From positions 330,356 through 394,355 of the forward strand of contig NZ_PSSW01000005.1 of NCBI RefSeq assembly GCF_002933295.1: DNA of 64,000 bases, written 5' to 3'. Positions 55,689 through 64,000 of the stretch are shown in pieces (within the stretch, counting starts at the first letter, position 1; each line of letters begins with the position of its first letter). The notes under the pieces were generated by a model, which saw nothing but the letters and a program-made list of their open reading frames with translations, did no database searches and was not told where the DNA came from. Both the position numbers and the translations under genes were made by a program. The DNA is from Marinobacter flavimaris. Its GTDB lineage: Bacteria; Pseudomonadota; Gammaproteobacteria; Pseudomonadales; Oleiphilaceae.

Positions 55689-56552
55689 ATGATCCGTTCC
55701 TTTTTTCGCGGCCTGGTGGCCGTCGCGACGCTGACGTTCCTCGCAGGTTGTAGCAACCCCGAGACACCCCAGGAAGTGGCGGCGGCCTTCTGGCAGGCCA
55801 TGGCCGAGAACGACGCCGGTGACGTGATGGAATACTCCACCCTGGCGGAATCCGCCGCGTTCGATGGTTACAAGCGCAGCTGGACCGACGCCGTGCCATC
55901 CTTCGGCCGGGTCGTTATTGAAGATCGCGAAGCCACTATCGTAACCCGCCTGCCGGCCGAAGCCGGAACCGAAGGTGAGCGGCTGGAGCTGGTCACCTAT
56001 CTCGTACGGTTCCAGGAGCAGTGGCTGGTGGATTACGACCGTACTGGCGAGGCCATCCTTAATCCTTCCCCGTTCAGCAGCATCATGGGCGAGCTCAGCC
56101 GGCTCGGTGACGAGCTCAGCGCCCGTTTCTCATCGTCTTCGGATGACTTTGAACAGCAGATGGAGCAGCTGGCGCGGGATCTGGAAGCCTACTCCGAGGA
56201 AATCGGGCGTGAGGCAGAGGGCGCCATGGAGGCGTTCGGCAAGAAGTTGCAGGAAGCCATGCGGGAGCTTGAGCGCTCGGTGGAAGACGCCCTGAAAGAC
56301 AGTGAGCCGACACCGGAGGAAGACCGGGTGATTCTGGAGCAGGCTGCCCGGGATCTGGATCGCCAGGCTAATGAGCTGAACGAGCCCACCATGGAATCGA
56401 TCGCCAGTGCCAGCCGCACCGTGGCCGAAACCGGCGAACGCTTCACGCGCCTGAGTGAGGAAACGCTGAATCGTCACCGGGAGGAGTGGCAGCAGAGGCT
56501 GGCTGAGATGCGCGCTGATGCGGACGAATTTATCGAGCAGCTCAGGCTTTAG
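55689..56552 (+). CDS. Coiled-coil lipoprotein
   Basis: A 287-residue lipoprotein with signal and lipobox LTFLAGC (Cys at about residue 21). A DUF4878-like small domain (VAAAFWQAMAENDAGDVMEY, VTYLVRFQEQWLVDYD) is followed from about residue 125 by a long charged helical region (FEQQMEQLARDLEAYSEEIG) likely to form a coiled coil. It is membrane-anchored in the periplasm. Its function is unknown. The end overlaps the converging cheV by four bases. Confidence 0.8.
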   Translation: MIRSFFRGLVAVATLTFLAGCSNPETPQEVAAAFWQAMAENDAGDVMEYSTLAESAAFDGYKRSWTDAVPSFGRVVIEDREATIVTRLPAEAGTEGERLELVTYLVRFQEQWLVDYDRTGEAILNPSPFSSIMGELSRLGDELSARFSSSSDDFEQQMEQLARDLEAYSEEIGREAEGAMEAFGKKLQEAMRELERSVEDALKDSEPTPEEDRVILEQAARDLDRQANELNEPTMESIASASRTVAETGERFTRLSEETLNRHREEWQQRLAEMRADADEFIEQLRL

Positions 56553-57436
56553 CGGGCCTGCTCGGCGCCTCGCAGCATGGCCTGAAGCAGCTCCTCGGCA
56601 TCGAATTTCGTCAGCGCTTCGTTGGCGCCCACCTGATTGGCATAGCTCAGGCTCATCTCACTGTTCAGTGATGTATGCAGGATGATGTAAGGCTGCTTCA
56701 GCGCTGAATTGTCCCGCACATTGAACGCCAGCTCGTACCCATCGAGCCCCGGCATTTCGATATCGCTGACCAGAATGTCCGTGGGCCGGCCCAGTTCATG
56801 GTCGCGCAGCAGAATCTGCAGCGCGTCATCACCGTTGGACGTCACCTGGTAGGGGATGTCCTTGCTGTCCAGCACGTCCGAGAGTTGCTTACGGGCCACC
56901 TGGGAATCGTCGACCATCAGAATGTTCAGGGACTTGAGCGTCTCACTCTGCACATCCGTGAGAACGACCTCCTGGGTGTCCAGTGATTCCGGATACACCT
57001 TCGCCAACAGCAATTCCACATCCAGCAGCTGGATGATATCGCCATCCACGTCCAGCAGACCTGTGATAAACGCCTTGCTGCCCAGGGCTTTGGGTGGCGG
57101 CATCACCGATTTCCAGTCAGTCTCGATGATCTGTTGCACGCTGCGCACCAGAAAACCGATCTCCTGGCGCTGGATATCCGTGACAATAATCGAGGCTTTT
57201 TCCCGTTCTTCCTGTGTCAGCGGCGGATAGCCGACCGCGGCAGCCATATCAATCACCGGAACGGCGGAACCCCGGAAGGTGGCCGTGCCGATGACGGCGT
57301 GATGGCTGTGGGGCAGTTTCGTCAGCCGCATGAAAGGCAGGATTTCCCGGATCTTCAGGGTTCCGATCCCGAACAGACGCTCGCCGGAAAGCCGGAACAG
57401 CAGAAGTTTCTGGGTCTGCTTCGCTTTGCTGGACAT
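56549..57436 (-). CDS. cheV: Chemotaxis coupling protein CheV
   Basis: A 295-residue CheW-receiver fusion. The CheW domain is about residues 8-155 (LLLFRLSGERLFGIGTLKIR, GTATFRGSAVPVIDMAAAVG). The receiver is about 168-290, with ILMVDDSQVARKQL and acceptor Asp in ILVSDIEMPGLDGYEL. It links chemoreceptors to CheA and takes phosphate as a tuning signal. The start at 57436 (MSSKAKQTQKLLLF) fits the family; a longer frame is not supported. Confidence 0.93.
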   Translation of the reverse strand: MSSKAKQTQKLLLFRLSGERLFGIGTLKIREILPFMRLTKLPHSHHAVIGTATFRGSAVPVIDMAAAVGYPPLTQEEREKASIIVTDIQRQEIGFLVRSVQQIIETDWKSVMPPPKALGSKAFITGLLDVDGDIIQLLDVELLLAKVYPESLDTQEVVLTDVQSETLKSLNILMVDDSQVARKQLSDVLDSKDIPYQVTSNGDDALQILLRDHELGRPTDILVSDIEMPGLDGYELAFNVRDNSALKQPYIILHTSLNSEMSLSYANQVGANEALTKFDAEELLQAMLRGAEQAR

Positions 57437-57649
57437 ACAACCGGGTCCTTTCAAACGCAAAAGCCCCTGACGCAGGAGCTTTTCAAGAATTGGATTCAGC
57501 AGGCTGTCTGGCGGGCGCTGCCAAGCCCATAAGCCTGAGGTATGTAGCAATAGTAGCAGCTTTACCGCGAATCGGGATTCAGAAGGATTGTTTCAAATGG
57601 TGACAGAAACACTCCGCGCGAGGACTTGTGTTGCCATATCAGTGTGCCC

Positions 57650-58306
57650 TCAGAACGCCATGTCCTTGCCGTCCCAGGCCTTGAAGCAGCCGGTTTCGGC
57701 GAGAGTGAGGCTATCAATCTGCCGCCTGAGGCCATCAACGGATTGTTCAACCGATACCTCGGCGTCGCTACCGCCCATGTCCGTGGCCACCCAGCCCGGG
57801 TGGTAGATGCCCACGGCTATGCCCTGCTCACGCAGGTCCACGGCCAGATTTCGTCCGAGATTGAGCGCCGCCGCTTTCGAAGCACGATAAATGTACCGGC
57901 CGCCACCGGCAGAAGCCTGGGATCCAAGCTTGCTGGATATGATGGCGATTTTCGGGGTGCCGACCCCGGCCAATGCCAGTCTGAGATTGGGTAGCAGCGC
58001 CTGTATGGTGAGGAATACGCCGGTCACATTGACCTGGAAGTGCTCCGCCCAGAGTTCTGGCGGATAGCCGCCTTCCAGCTGTTCATGGCGATCAAGCAGA
58101 ATGCCGGCGTTACAGACCAGGGTTGAGATCGGTTGATTTTCGAGGCGCTCGCCCAGCGCGGTCACGCTGGCGGGGTCGGCGACATCCAGCACCTCCATGC
58201 CCGGTTCGCTGCGGGCCGTACCGATGACATGCTCGCCCGCCTCTCTCCACTCATCGGCCAGGCCCTTGCCGATGCCGCGATTGGCCCCCGTGATAAGAAT
58301 GGTCAT
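57650..58306 (-). CDS. Short-chain dehydrogenase/reductase
   Basis: A 218-residue SDR. The cofactor motif is TGANRGIGKGLADEW, with DVADPAS and LVCNAGIL. Catalytic Ser lies in AIISSKLGS and Tyr/Lys in YIYRASKAAALNL. It is a cytoplasmic NAD(P)-dependent oxidoreductase of the C-factor-like group with short loops. No metabolic context identifies the substrate. Confidence 0.88.
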   Translation of the reverse strand: MTILITGANRGIGKGLADEWREAGEHVIGTARSEPGMEVLDVADPASVTALGERLENQPISTLVCNAGILLDRHEQLEGGYPPELWAEHFQVNVTGVFLTIQALLPNLRLALAGVGTPKIAIISSKLGSQASAGGGRYIYRASKAAALNLGRNLAVDLREQGIAVGIYHPGWVATDMGGSDAEVSVEQSVDGLRRQIDSLTLAETGCFKAWDGKDMAF

Positions 58307-58375
58307 GTTTGTATTCCTTGTGGCTGAGGCTCAACATTAGCACAGGTCTCTGGCGATCCCTGCCGGAAGTGCTGC

Positions 58376-58972
58376 CTACCAGGGGAGGTTATTCAGGATG
58401 AACCAGGCGGTGCCGCCGGTCGCCAGGATTGCCACCAGGGCAAGCAGACCGTCCCGCGCCACGATAGCCAGGCCAAACGCCATCAGGGCGATTCCGGCAC
58501 CGTTGGCGCTGAATGGAATCACCTCCATCAGTGGCATGGCAGCGGCCACAACCATACAGATGATGGCGATAACGTATTGCCCCGGCCCGCGAACCAGCCA
58601 GAGCAGCCTTTGTTTTGTCCATCGATCCACAAACCGGGCGGGCTTGTTCATCCAGTCCAGCCCCCTGGCAAGCTTTTCTCTTTCGATGTTCCGGCGCGCC
58701 AGCTTTGAGGGAATCCAGATCGAGTGGCGCTGGAAAATCAGTTGCCCCAGGGTGAGTAGCACCATAAGACCAAGCAGCGTCGGTACTCCCGGAATATCAC
58801 CTATCAGCGGGGCCAGGGTGATTACGCCGGCGATCAAAACCATCGGCCCGAAGGAACGTTCACCAACAGCTGCCAGTACATCGCCCACAGACACCTGAAC
58901 CTGACCCTCGGTGTTTGCGCGAAGGCGTTCCAGAAGTTCTGTCAGGCTGGCCGGATCGTCTGGCTGGTTCAT
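58376..58972 (-). CDS. ExoD-family exopolysaccharide synthesis protein
   Basis: A 198-residue membrane protein of the ExoD family. Features are SVGDVLAAVGERSFGPMVLI, LAPLIGDIPGVPTLLGLMVL, QLIFQRHSIWIP and two C-terminal hydrophobic hairpins. ExoD affects exopolysaccharide production and alkali tolerance in rhizobia, but its biochemical role is unknown. It stands alone, with no polysaccharide genes near. Confidence 0.85.
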   Translation of the reverse strand: MNQPDDPASLTELLERLRANTEGQVQVSVGDVLAAVGERSFGPMVLIAGVITLAPLIGDIPGVPTLLGLMVLLTLGQLIFQRHSIWIPSKLARRNIEREKLARGLDWMNKPARFVDRWTKQRLLWLVRGPGQYVIAIICMVVAAAMPLMEVIPFSANGAGIALMAFGLAIVARDGLLALVAILATGGTAWFILNNLPW

Positions 58973-59105
58973 GGTGGTGCTCGTGGTCTCCTATTGAACA
59001 GGTTTTGCAGACACTACCTTGATTGCGCAACGAGTGCATGAACACAAGATGACAGGGAGTTAGCCCGGGCGTTGCTACTCAGAATATTGAGTGCCTGATC
59101 AATTA

Positions 59106-59122
59106 GTCTATATTAATTAGAC
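59106..59122. promoter_or_regulatory. Inverted repeat before the periplasmic binding protein gene
   Basis: GTCTA-TATTAAT-TAGAC, 25 bp before the start of the gene at 59147, in an AT-rich spot that could also hold the promoter. It could be an operator but no regulator gene is adjacent. Confidence 0.3.
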
Positions 59123-59146
59123 CTTCCTTCATCGACGGCATCAAAG

Positions 59147-60157
59147 ATGTATCCAGGCAAGAGCAACGGGTTGCCGTTCTCAAAGTTGTTGCACTCGCGT
59201 TTTTTGACGCCCGCCCTGTGCAGACCTGCTTTGGTGTTCGCGTTCATTCTCTGTTTTTCGGCCCCGAGCTATGGGGGCTGCGACATCACCCTGCGCTGGG
59301 ACGATGATCCGCCCTATTTCATGGTTCAGGAGGGCAAGGTGGTCGGCATTGATGCCGACCTGGTCCGTGAGGCCATGGGGCGCCTGAATTGCGGGCTTTC
59401 TTTTCAGAAGATGCCATGGGCCAGGGCGCTCCGGGAGTTGCGTGACGGGCATGTGGATATGCTCTCCGGCGCCTACCGGACTCCGGAGCGGGAGGAGTAT
59501 GCCCATTACTCCGAAGTGGTCGGTCTGGTATCACCCAATATCCTGTTTATTCGGCGATCTGACGAGTCCAGGTTCGAGCTGAATGGCTTGCGGCAGCTGC
59601 TGGAATCGGGTTTCAGGCTTGGTGCCCAGATTCATGTGTCCTACAGCGATGAGTACAGCGCCCTCATCCAGAATCCCGACTACGACAAAAACATCGAGTA
59701 CCTCTCCCGGAGGGAGCCGCTATGGCTCATGCTGGCCCGGGATCGGGTCGATGGTGTGGTGGCCAGTCAGTTAACCGGGCTCTATGAGATTCAGGAGCTG
59801 GGGCTGACCGGAATGGTTATTCCCAGCTCCCTGGTCGTGTCCAACAAGCCTGCGTACTTTGTTTTTTCCAAAGCAACCATTGGCTCCGGGTTCGTCGAAG
59901 ATTTTGATCGCGCACTGCAGTCGATGCTGGATGATGGCACCTTCACGGCTATCGTAAATCGGTACGTTTGCGTGGCTGCATGCGCTGGGCTGTCAGAAAA
60001 TGAAGATGACCCAGAGGCTTGTTCTTTGGCAGGTCTTTCGGGGGTAGCAAATCTGGCAAAAGCGAATGAAAAAAGCCGGAGGGTTGCTCCGGCTTTTTCG
60101 TCTTCAGGATTGGGTCATCACTCGCCAGTTTCAGTGGCGCCGACACCACCCTGGTAG
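59147..60157 (+). CDS. Family 3 (PBPb-type) extracellular binding protein
   Basis: A 336-residue protein with a signal peptide (PALVFAFILCFSAPSYGGCD). The type 2 periplasmic binding fold shows WDDDPPYFMVQEGKVVGIDA, MPWARALRELRDGHVDMLSG and AIVNRYV at its end (about residue 275). No permease or ATPase is adjacent, so a sensory or stand-alone role is likely. The last 60 residues are unusual: the frame continues without a stop through the terminator at 60071-60097 and overlaps the converging hydrolase gene. The start lacks a clear ribosome site. Confidence 0.78.
   Translation: MYPGKSNGLPFSKLLHSRFLTPALCRPALVFAFILCFSAPSYGGCDITLRWDDDPPYFMVQEGKVVGIDADLVREAMGRLNCGLSFQKMPWARALRELRDGHVDMLSGAYRTPEREEYAHYSEVVGLVSPNILFIRRSDESRFELNGLRQLLESGFRLGAQIHVSYSDEYSALIQNPDYDKNIEYLSRREPLWLMLARDRVDGVVASQLTGLYEIQELGLTGMVIPSSLVVSNKPAYFVFSKATIGSGFVEDFDRALQSMLDDGTFTAIVNRYVCVAACAGLSENEDDPEACSLAGLSGVANLAKANEKSRRVAPAFSSSGLGHHSPVSVAPTPPW
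60071..60097. terminator. Bidirectional terminator inside the 3' end of the binding-protein frame
   Basis: AAAAGCCGGAG-GGTTG-CTCCGGCTTTT, an 11-bp stem with A-tract before and T-tract after, so it can work on both strands. It lies inside the open frame of the gene ending at 60157 and 21 bp from the end of the converging hydrolase gene. Confidence 0.85.
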
Positions 60158-61092
60158 TTGGCAGGAATGAATTCATAGCCCTGGTCTGCGCTTTTCAGGT
60201 GCCCCAGGCCGGGAAAAGACAGGTGGGCAGAGCCTACCCAGTACCCGGTTTCCTGGGCGTCGGCAAAGGCCTGTGCACGAGACTCCACTGCCTGTTCACT
60301 GTTCACATCGAACTGGATGGCAATGTCCGGCTGCGGGAACTGAACCGCTGCCACGTGAATCAGGTCGCCCCAAAGCATCAGCGTGTTGTCCCCGCTTTCC
60401 ACCTTGTAAAGGCTGTGGCCCGGGGTGTGCCCGCTGGCGGACACTGCAGAAATACCCGGCACAAGCTCCTGGTCTTTGTCGAAAGGCTTGAACTGGCCGG
60501 ACTCGACATACGGATTCAAAGAGGCCATCGCGCCTTTGAAAAAGCCCTTGGAACCTTCATCAGCGGCCTTCAGGTTGTCTTCGTTCAGCCAGAAATTCTG
60601 GTCTTCCACGTTGGCGCGAACAATGGCATTGGGGAACACAATCTCACCGTCAGATACCAGCCCGCCAACATGGTCCGGATGCATGTGCGTGATGTAGATC
60701 TCGTCGACATCTGCGGGCTCGTAACCGGACGCTTTCAGATGCTCAACGAGTTTTCCTAGTGTCGGCCCGAACAGACTGCCGGCACCGGTATCCACCAGCA
60801 CCAGATGGTTGCCGGTGTTGATCAGATAGCCGTTAACGGACGTGTCGAGCGGGGCAGAGAGGAAGTTGTCTGCCAGGGTGTTATGCACGTGTTCTTCGGT
60901 GGTGTTCAGCAATAGTTTGTCCACCGGCAGCTTGACGGTGCCATCGGACAGGGCGGTGATTTCGAAGTTGCCGAGCATGGTGCGGTAATAGCCCGGAGCC
61001 TGCTCTTTTACCATCGGGGCCTCCGCCTGGGCGGCGGCCGCAAACAGAACACCGGCTGTCAGGCCGGTAATGCGAGTCAGCATGGTAGGCAT
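60118..61092 (-). CDS. Secreted metallo-beta-lactamase-fold hydrolase
   Basis: A 324-residue MBL-fold hydrolase with signal peptide (TRITGLTAGVLFAAAAQAEA). Metal motifs are ITHMHPDHVGGL, SGHTPGHSLY, LWGDLIH and a final His in VGSAHLSFPG. It is periplasmic and resembles lactonase/phosphotriesterase-like MBL proteins. The start at 61092 has GAGGGATTAG upstream; the longer frame crosses the tmRNA fragment and terminator and is not real. Confidence 0.88.
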   Translation of the reverse strand: MPTMLTRITGLTAGVLFAAAAQAEAPMVKEQAPGYYRTMLGNFEITALSDGTVKLPVDKLLLNTTEEHVHNTLADNFLSAPLDTSVNGYLINTGNHLVLVDTGAGSLFGPTLGKLVEHLKASGYEPADVDEIYITHMHPDHVGGLVSDGEIVFPNAIVRANVEDQNFWLNEDNLKAADEGSKGFFKGAMASLNPYVESGQFKPFDKDQELVPGISAVSASGHTPGHSLYKVESGDNTLMLWGDLIHVAAVQFPQPDIAIQFDVNSEQAVESRAQAFADAQETGYWVGSAHLSFPGLGHLKSADQGYEFIPANYQGGVGATETGE

Positions 61093-61191
61093 AACTAATC
61101 CCTCTTCCGTCTTGTAAACAGAATGAATGTTTGGGTGTGGGGGTAATCTTCGTTGAGGGAACCAGTTTAGACCACTCTGGCAGGGCACAAA

Positions 61192-61221
61192 AAAAGGCCT
61201 CGTCGTGGGACGAGGCCTTTT
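61192..61221 (-). terminator. Terminator downstream of the tmRNA 3' end
   Basis: Minus strand AAAAGGCCTCGTC-CCAC-GACGAGGCCTTTT, a 13-bp stem with a T-run. It follows the CCA of the tmRNA fragment by seven bases, which is what a native ssrA terminator would look like, and separates the fragment from the hydrolase gene. Confidence 0.85.
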
Positions 61222-61228
61222 GGTTGTT

Positions 61229-61255
61229 TGGTGGAGACGGCGGGAATTGACCCCG
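61229..61255 (-). other. Displaced 3' end of a tmRNA (ssrA) gene; element attachment site
   Basis: On the minus strand GGGGTCAATTCCCGCCGTCT then CCACCA reproduces the T-arm, acceptor strand and CCA end of tmRNA. One change is visible in the T-loop (GTCAATT for TTCAATT). The rest of the tmRNA, including the tag reading frame, is not found upstream, where the sequence turns AT-rich. This is the pattern left when an element integrates at the 3' end of ssrA. The working gene should lie beyond the right edge. Confidence 0.72.
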
Positions 61256-61416
61256 ATGTCGCACCCTTCCAATGAAACACAGTGAACCACTATTAACAGA
61301 AAATCAGTCACTTCCGAAAACCCCGACCCACTCAAGGCCACTCTGGAGCACAAAGCCGTGGACACTTTGTTGACACCTTAGTTAAGCTTCCTAACGGTGT
61401 TTCAATGGAGTGAACG

Positions 61417-61824
61417 ATGTCCTGGTTTAAAATTTTCTCTGCTGTGGTCGTCGGTAATATTGTTTCTTGGGCAATTATCGGCGTCATGGGATTCTTCCTT
61501 TCGTTTCTGATTATGGAAGCCACTATGGAGGAACTGTTAGGCGGTCGCCCAACATTCAATGCTCATTCCAATCCAGTCCAAAAACCGTCTACCAACCCCC
61601 ACGTTTCGCCTCGTGATTACTTAGCCGAGCAAGCGAGGCAGGAACAACAGCGTCTGGAACAAAGCCGCCGTCAACAAGCTCATGATCGCACCGACCCAAC
61701 GGTGATTCGCACCAACAGGCAAATGTGTGAGTTCTGGACGGAAGAGTTCAAAAAAGATGGCGCTGAGCAAAGCCGAAAATACCGTGACGCAGCTTGTTCA
61801 CGTTATAGAGCGAGCCTTAACTAA
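61417..61824 (+). CDS. Small membrane-anchored protein of unknown function
   Basis: A 135-residue protein. One long hydrophobic N-terminal stretch (FSAVVVGNIVSWAIIGVMGF, on to about residue 33) is followed by a Gln/Arg-rich helical region (RQEQQRLEQSRRQQ) and a C-terminal part with two cysteines (MCEFWTEEF, DAACSRY). GGAGTGAACG precedes the ATG. The base composition is AT-richer than the chromosome to the left. It is the first gene inside the element integrated at ssrA. The family is not recognised. Confidence 0.6.
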   Translation: MSWFKIFSAVVVGNIVSWAIIGVMGFFLSFLIMEATMEELLGGRPTFNAHSNPVQKPSTNPHVSPRDYLAEQARQEQQRLEQSRRQQAHDRTDPTVIRTNRQMCEFWTEEFKKDGAEQSRKYRDAACSRYRASLN

Positions 61825-61951
61825 GCGCTACTCAGCTTACTAAATGGCTGATTCCGGCGGTCAATATCATCTTCCTGGTCTGAATTAGGCCGCGCAGTAT
61901 TCGCCGAAGGCAGGAAATCAAAGAATAAAATCATACGAATGGAGTCGAATC

Positions 61952-62692
61952 ATGAAAGCTGAGAGTTCTGACGTAATGAACTTTATACGCAGGGATGGAC
62001 GAGCCGGCGCTCCTGTTGCTTTTCTTACAATCGAGGACGGTGGTGAAAATGGTTCAGAGGAAGAGTTCCTAAAATACATTGGGGGCACTGGTGTTTGGGA
62101 ACCCGGCGTTAAGCGACGGATTGAGTTAGGTCGGCCTGGCGACTGCATCTCAAAGATCATGTCTGGGCTTCTATTTGGTAGCTTGGAAAACTCCGCTAAC
62201 TACCGAGACTATACGATCTACCTTTCCAATGAATGGAACCTAAAGTTCTATCCGATAGGTCGGCCTGGCCAGCACGATTGGCAAGATTATTACTCTACCG
62301 TTTCAGGATTAACTAAATCAGAGTATGCATCGGAATGTCAGAAGCTTCGGCCAACTCTAATCTGGAACCGGTACGGTGATTTTCTTGAACAAAGTGAATT
62401 GGTAGTGATCCTGGCGTCACGGCCTGAGTGGTTGAGCGTGCTCAAGCATTCGGAAAAGTTTCAATACGAAGTTTACCACGTAGAAAAACAGCCAAATGGT
62501 CCATGGAAGTGGGCATTCTTTTTCAAGTCAGATGGAATACTGGCTTTTGCCTATTTCGGAATGTTTGTTAGAGGGGTGTCCAATAGGGATTACCTAGAAT
62601 TCGCTGAGCTCCTGCGAAAATACTCAGGAAACGCATTGGCGGACCAAATCCCAAATATGGTGGGTGAGTTCAAGAGATCGATCGTTCCTTAA
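61952..62692 (+). CDS. Unknown protein on the integrated element
   Basis: A 246-residue protein with no signal or membrane helix. Notable segments are FIRRDGRAGAPVAFLTIEDG, YTIYLSNEWNLKFYPIGRPG and KQPNGPWKWAFFFKSDG. Many aromatic residues are spread along the chain. GGAGTCGAATC precedes the ATG. Codon and base use are AT-richer than the core genes, in line with transfer. The family is not recognised, and a defence-type function cannot be confirmed. Confidence 0.65.
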   Translation: MKAESSDVMNFIRRDGRAGAPVAFLTIEDGGENGSEEEFLKYIGGTGVWEPGVKRRIELGRPGDCISKIMSGLLFGSLENSANYRDYTIYLSNEWNLKFYPIGRPGQHDWQDYYSTVSGLTKSEYASECQKLRPTLIWNRYGDFLEQSELVVILASRPEWLSVLKHSEKFQYEVYHVEKQPNGPWKWAFFFKSDGILAFAYFGMFVRGVSNRDYLEFAELLRKYSGNALADQIPNMVGEFKRSIVP

Positions 62693-63007
62693 CCGTTCGC
62701 GTATGGACAAAATAGAGCGGTTTGAGGTCTTGCTTTCTGTTCTTTGTGCGAGATCGCCCACAAGATTCACTGATAAATTACGGTTTCGGTTTTGACTAAG
62801 TTCGGTAGACTTTGCTCTGAGCCATTCGGTTAGGACGATTAGGGCTCATCGCCGGCAAGGATGCCTGGCAAGCGCGACACCTGCAGAGTGGTGTGATTCC
62901 AGGGAGAGATCTGGTTTTGTTGAATCCGAAAGGGTAAATAACCTTTAGTGGGTATTAATCCGGCTTGAGACGAGCCTGTAAATAAATCTGTGTAACTGCC
63001 CACCCCA
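62693..63007. other. Gene-free 315 bp with the probable left end of the IS element
   Basis: No supportable gene is seen. Near 62970-63000 the sequence GAGCCTGTAAATAAATCTGT, just past the transposase stop, resembles IS256-family inverted-repeat ends. The other end is outside the window, so neither the repeat nor a target duplication can be verified. Confidence 0.4.
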
Positions 63008-64000
63008 TTACAGGTGGCCGTCCAGGCGGTCACCGAATTCGATAATAAAGCGATTCAATGCCGGCTTCCAATCACGGATCGGCATGGTCCATTTCTTTGA
63101 TGCCTGCTGGATCGCCAGGAAGGCCACTTTTAGTGCCGAGTCATCGGTAGGGAACAGCTTGCGACGTTTGGTCGCTTTGCGGATAACGCTGTTCAGTGAC
63201 TCAATGGCATTGGTGGTGTAGATGACCTTCCGGATCGCCGGAGGGTACTCGAAGAGCGTGATCATATTGTCCCAATGGCTGTGCCAGGAGCGAGAGATCT
63301 GAGGGTACTGGCTATCCCAGCGTTCGCCAAAGGCCTCCAGCGCCTGCCGGGCTTCGTGTTCCGTAGCAGACTGGTAGATCTGCTTCAGGTCCGCAGTAAC
63401 CGCCCTGTAGTCCTTCCAGGACACGTAGCGCAGCGAGTTCCGAACCATATGCACGATGCAGAGCTGAACCTTGGTTTGGGGGTATTCAGCCGCAATGGCA
63501 TCCGGGAAGCCCTTGAGACCGTCCACACAGGCGATCAGAATATCCTCCAGACCACGGTTCTTCAGTTCCGTCAGTACCGATAGCCAGAACTTCGCACCTT
63601 CGGTCTCGGCCAGCCAGAGGCCCAGCAACTCTTTCTGGCCCTCCATGTTGATGCCCAGGGCAAGATATAGGGACTTGTTGATCACCCTCTTGTCCTGACG
63701 AATTTTCAGAACGATGCAGTCCAGATAGACGATGGGGTAGATCGGATCAACAGGGCGATTCTGCCACTCGTGAACCTGATCGATCACACGCTCCGTCACC
63801 TTGGAAACCAGTGTTGCCGAGATGTCCGCGTCGTACATCTCCTTGAAGGCGTCCACGATATCCCGGGTGCTCAGGCCTGTCAGCAACAGTGCTAAAAGTC
63901 CGTAAATTGTCAGGATAGATTGTCCTCCCGACCCGCATGGCCTTTTCTTGAAGGTGACGAAACCTGAAAGGAAAAGACTCATGCAAAGCCGAGAGGACTT
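63008..64000 (-). mobile_element. IS256-family (mutator) transposase, cut by the right edge
   Basis: The C-terminal 325 or more residues of an IS256-type DDE transposase are present. Catalytic Asp lies in IVYLDCIVLKIRQD, the second in IACVDGLKGFPDAI, and Glu in YTTNAIESLNSVIRKATKRR. The family is usually about 400 residues. Before residue GLSTRDIVDAFKEMYDADI the N-terminal sequence (FVTFKKRPCGSGGQSILTIY then GLLALLL) does not look like the family, so the 5' part may be rearranged or the copy fused. The frame stays open to the window edge. It is on the ssrA-linked element. Confidence 0.85.

Noticed and set aside
61093..61365. N-terminal extension of the secreted MBL hydrolase
   Set aside because: It reads through a terminator and the tmRNA fragment; the start at 61092 gives a proper signal peptide.
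61229..61400. A complete tmRNA or tRNA gene
   Set aside because: Only the T-arm, acceptor strand and CCA end are present; no 5' acceptor strand or tag reading frame is found within a suitable distance.

Overview
The window is GC-rich (about 57 % by eye), densely packed gammaproteobacterial chromosome. Gene content (NhaD and CaxA antiporters, Mqo, a PQQ/ErcA/ErcS locus, MsrAB, SorAB, CheV, several long lipoproteins) and a dispersed repeat at 10.8 kb suggest a marine Marinobacter-like organism. The genus is an inference from gene content, not from a marker gene.

1-17.3 kb: nitrogen scavenging. A cut ABC permease gene (1-613) and a four-gene operon (two DUF1989 proteins, a biotin-dependent carboxylase of the urea carboxylase family and an NMT1-like binding protein; 10999-17130) each lie behind a guanidine-I (ykkC) riboswitch. 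Both leaders have the same layout: an NtrC-like palindrome, a sigma-54 -24/-12 promoter, the aptamer, and a Shine-Dalgarno region complementary to an internal aptamer strand. The carboxylase is therefore best read as guanidine carboxylase, not urea carboxylase. Between the two operons are a MetX-like hydrolase, a type III glutamine synthetase, an HD-domain protein with a diiron-oxygenase ligand pattern, a class II aldolase, a Crp/Fnr regulator, an Ada-like protein, a large lipoprotein, a LuxR regulator and a TetR regulator.

17.6-38 kb: alcohol oxidation and an envelope operon. An ExaC-type aldehyde dehydrogenase is followed by an acuR-acuI-peroxidase-like operon with two TetR operators, then pqqABCDE, a PqqH-like S9 peptidase, ercA and ercS. 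Next comes a four-gene operon: CotH-kinase lipoprotein, VTC-type polyphosphate polymerase, DUF4956 membrane protein and OprO/P-like porin. It faces a three-gene histidine kinase/regulator operon. Near-identical 17-bp palindromes lie upstream of both, which suggests one regulatory circuit.

38-61 kb: mostly core functions. These include fumC, a CarS-like protein, a metallophosphoesterase, chrA, msrAB, sorAB, plsC, nhaD-caxA, mqo, cheV, an SDR, an ExoD-like protein, a periplasmic binding protein and a secreted metallo-beta-lactamase-fold hydrolase. The unusual part is 50.6-56.6 kb: an ATP-grasp protein, an unrecognised 674-residue protein with a papain-like Gln/Cys/His/Asn pattern, a ThDP enzyme of the acetolactate synthase family and a coiled-coil lipoprotein in series.

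61.2 kb to the end: a displaced 3' end of a tmRNA gene with its terminator marks the edge of an AT-richer integrated element. It carries two unrecognised genes and an IS256-family transposase that runs off the right edge.
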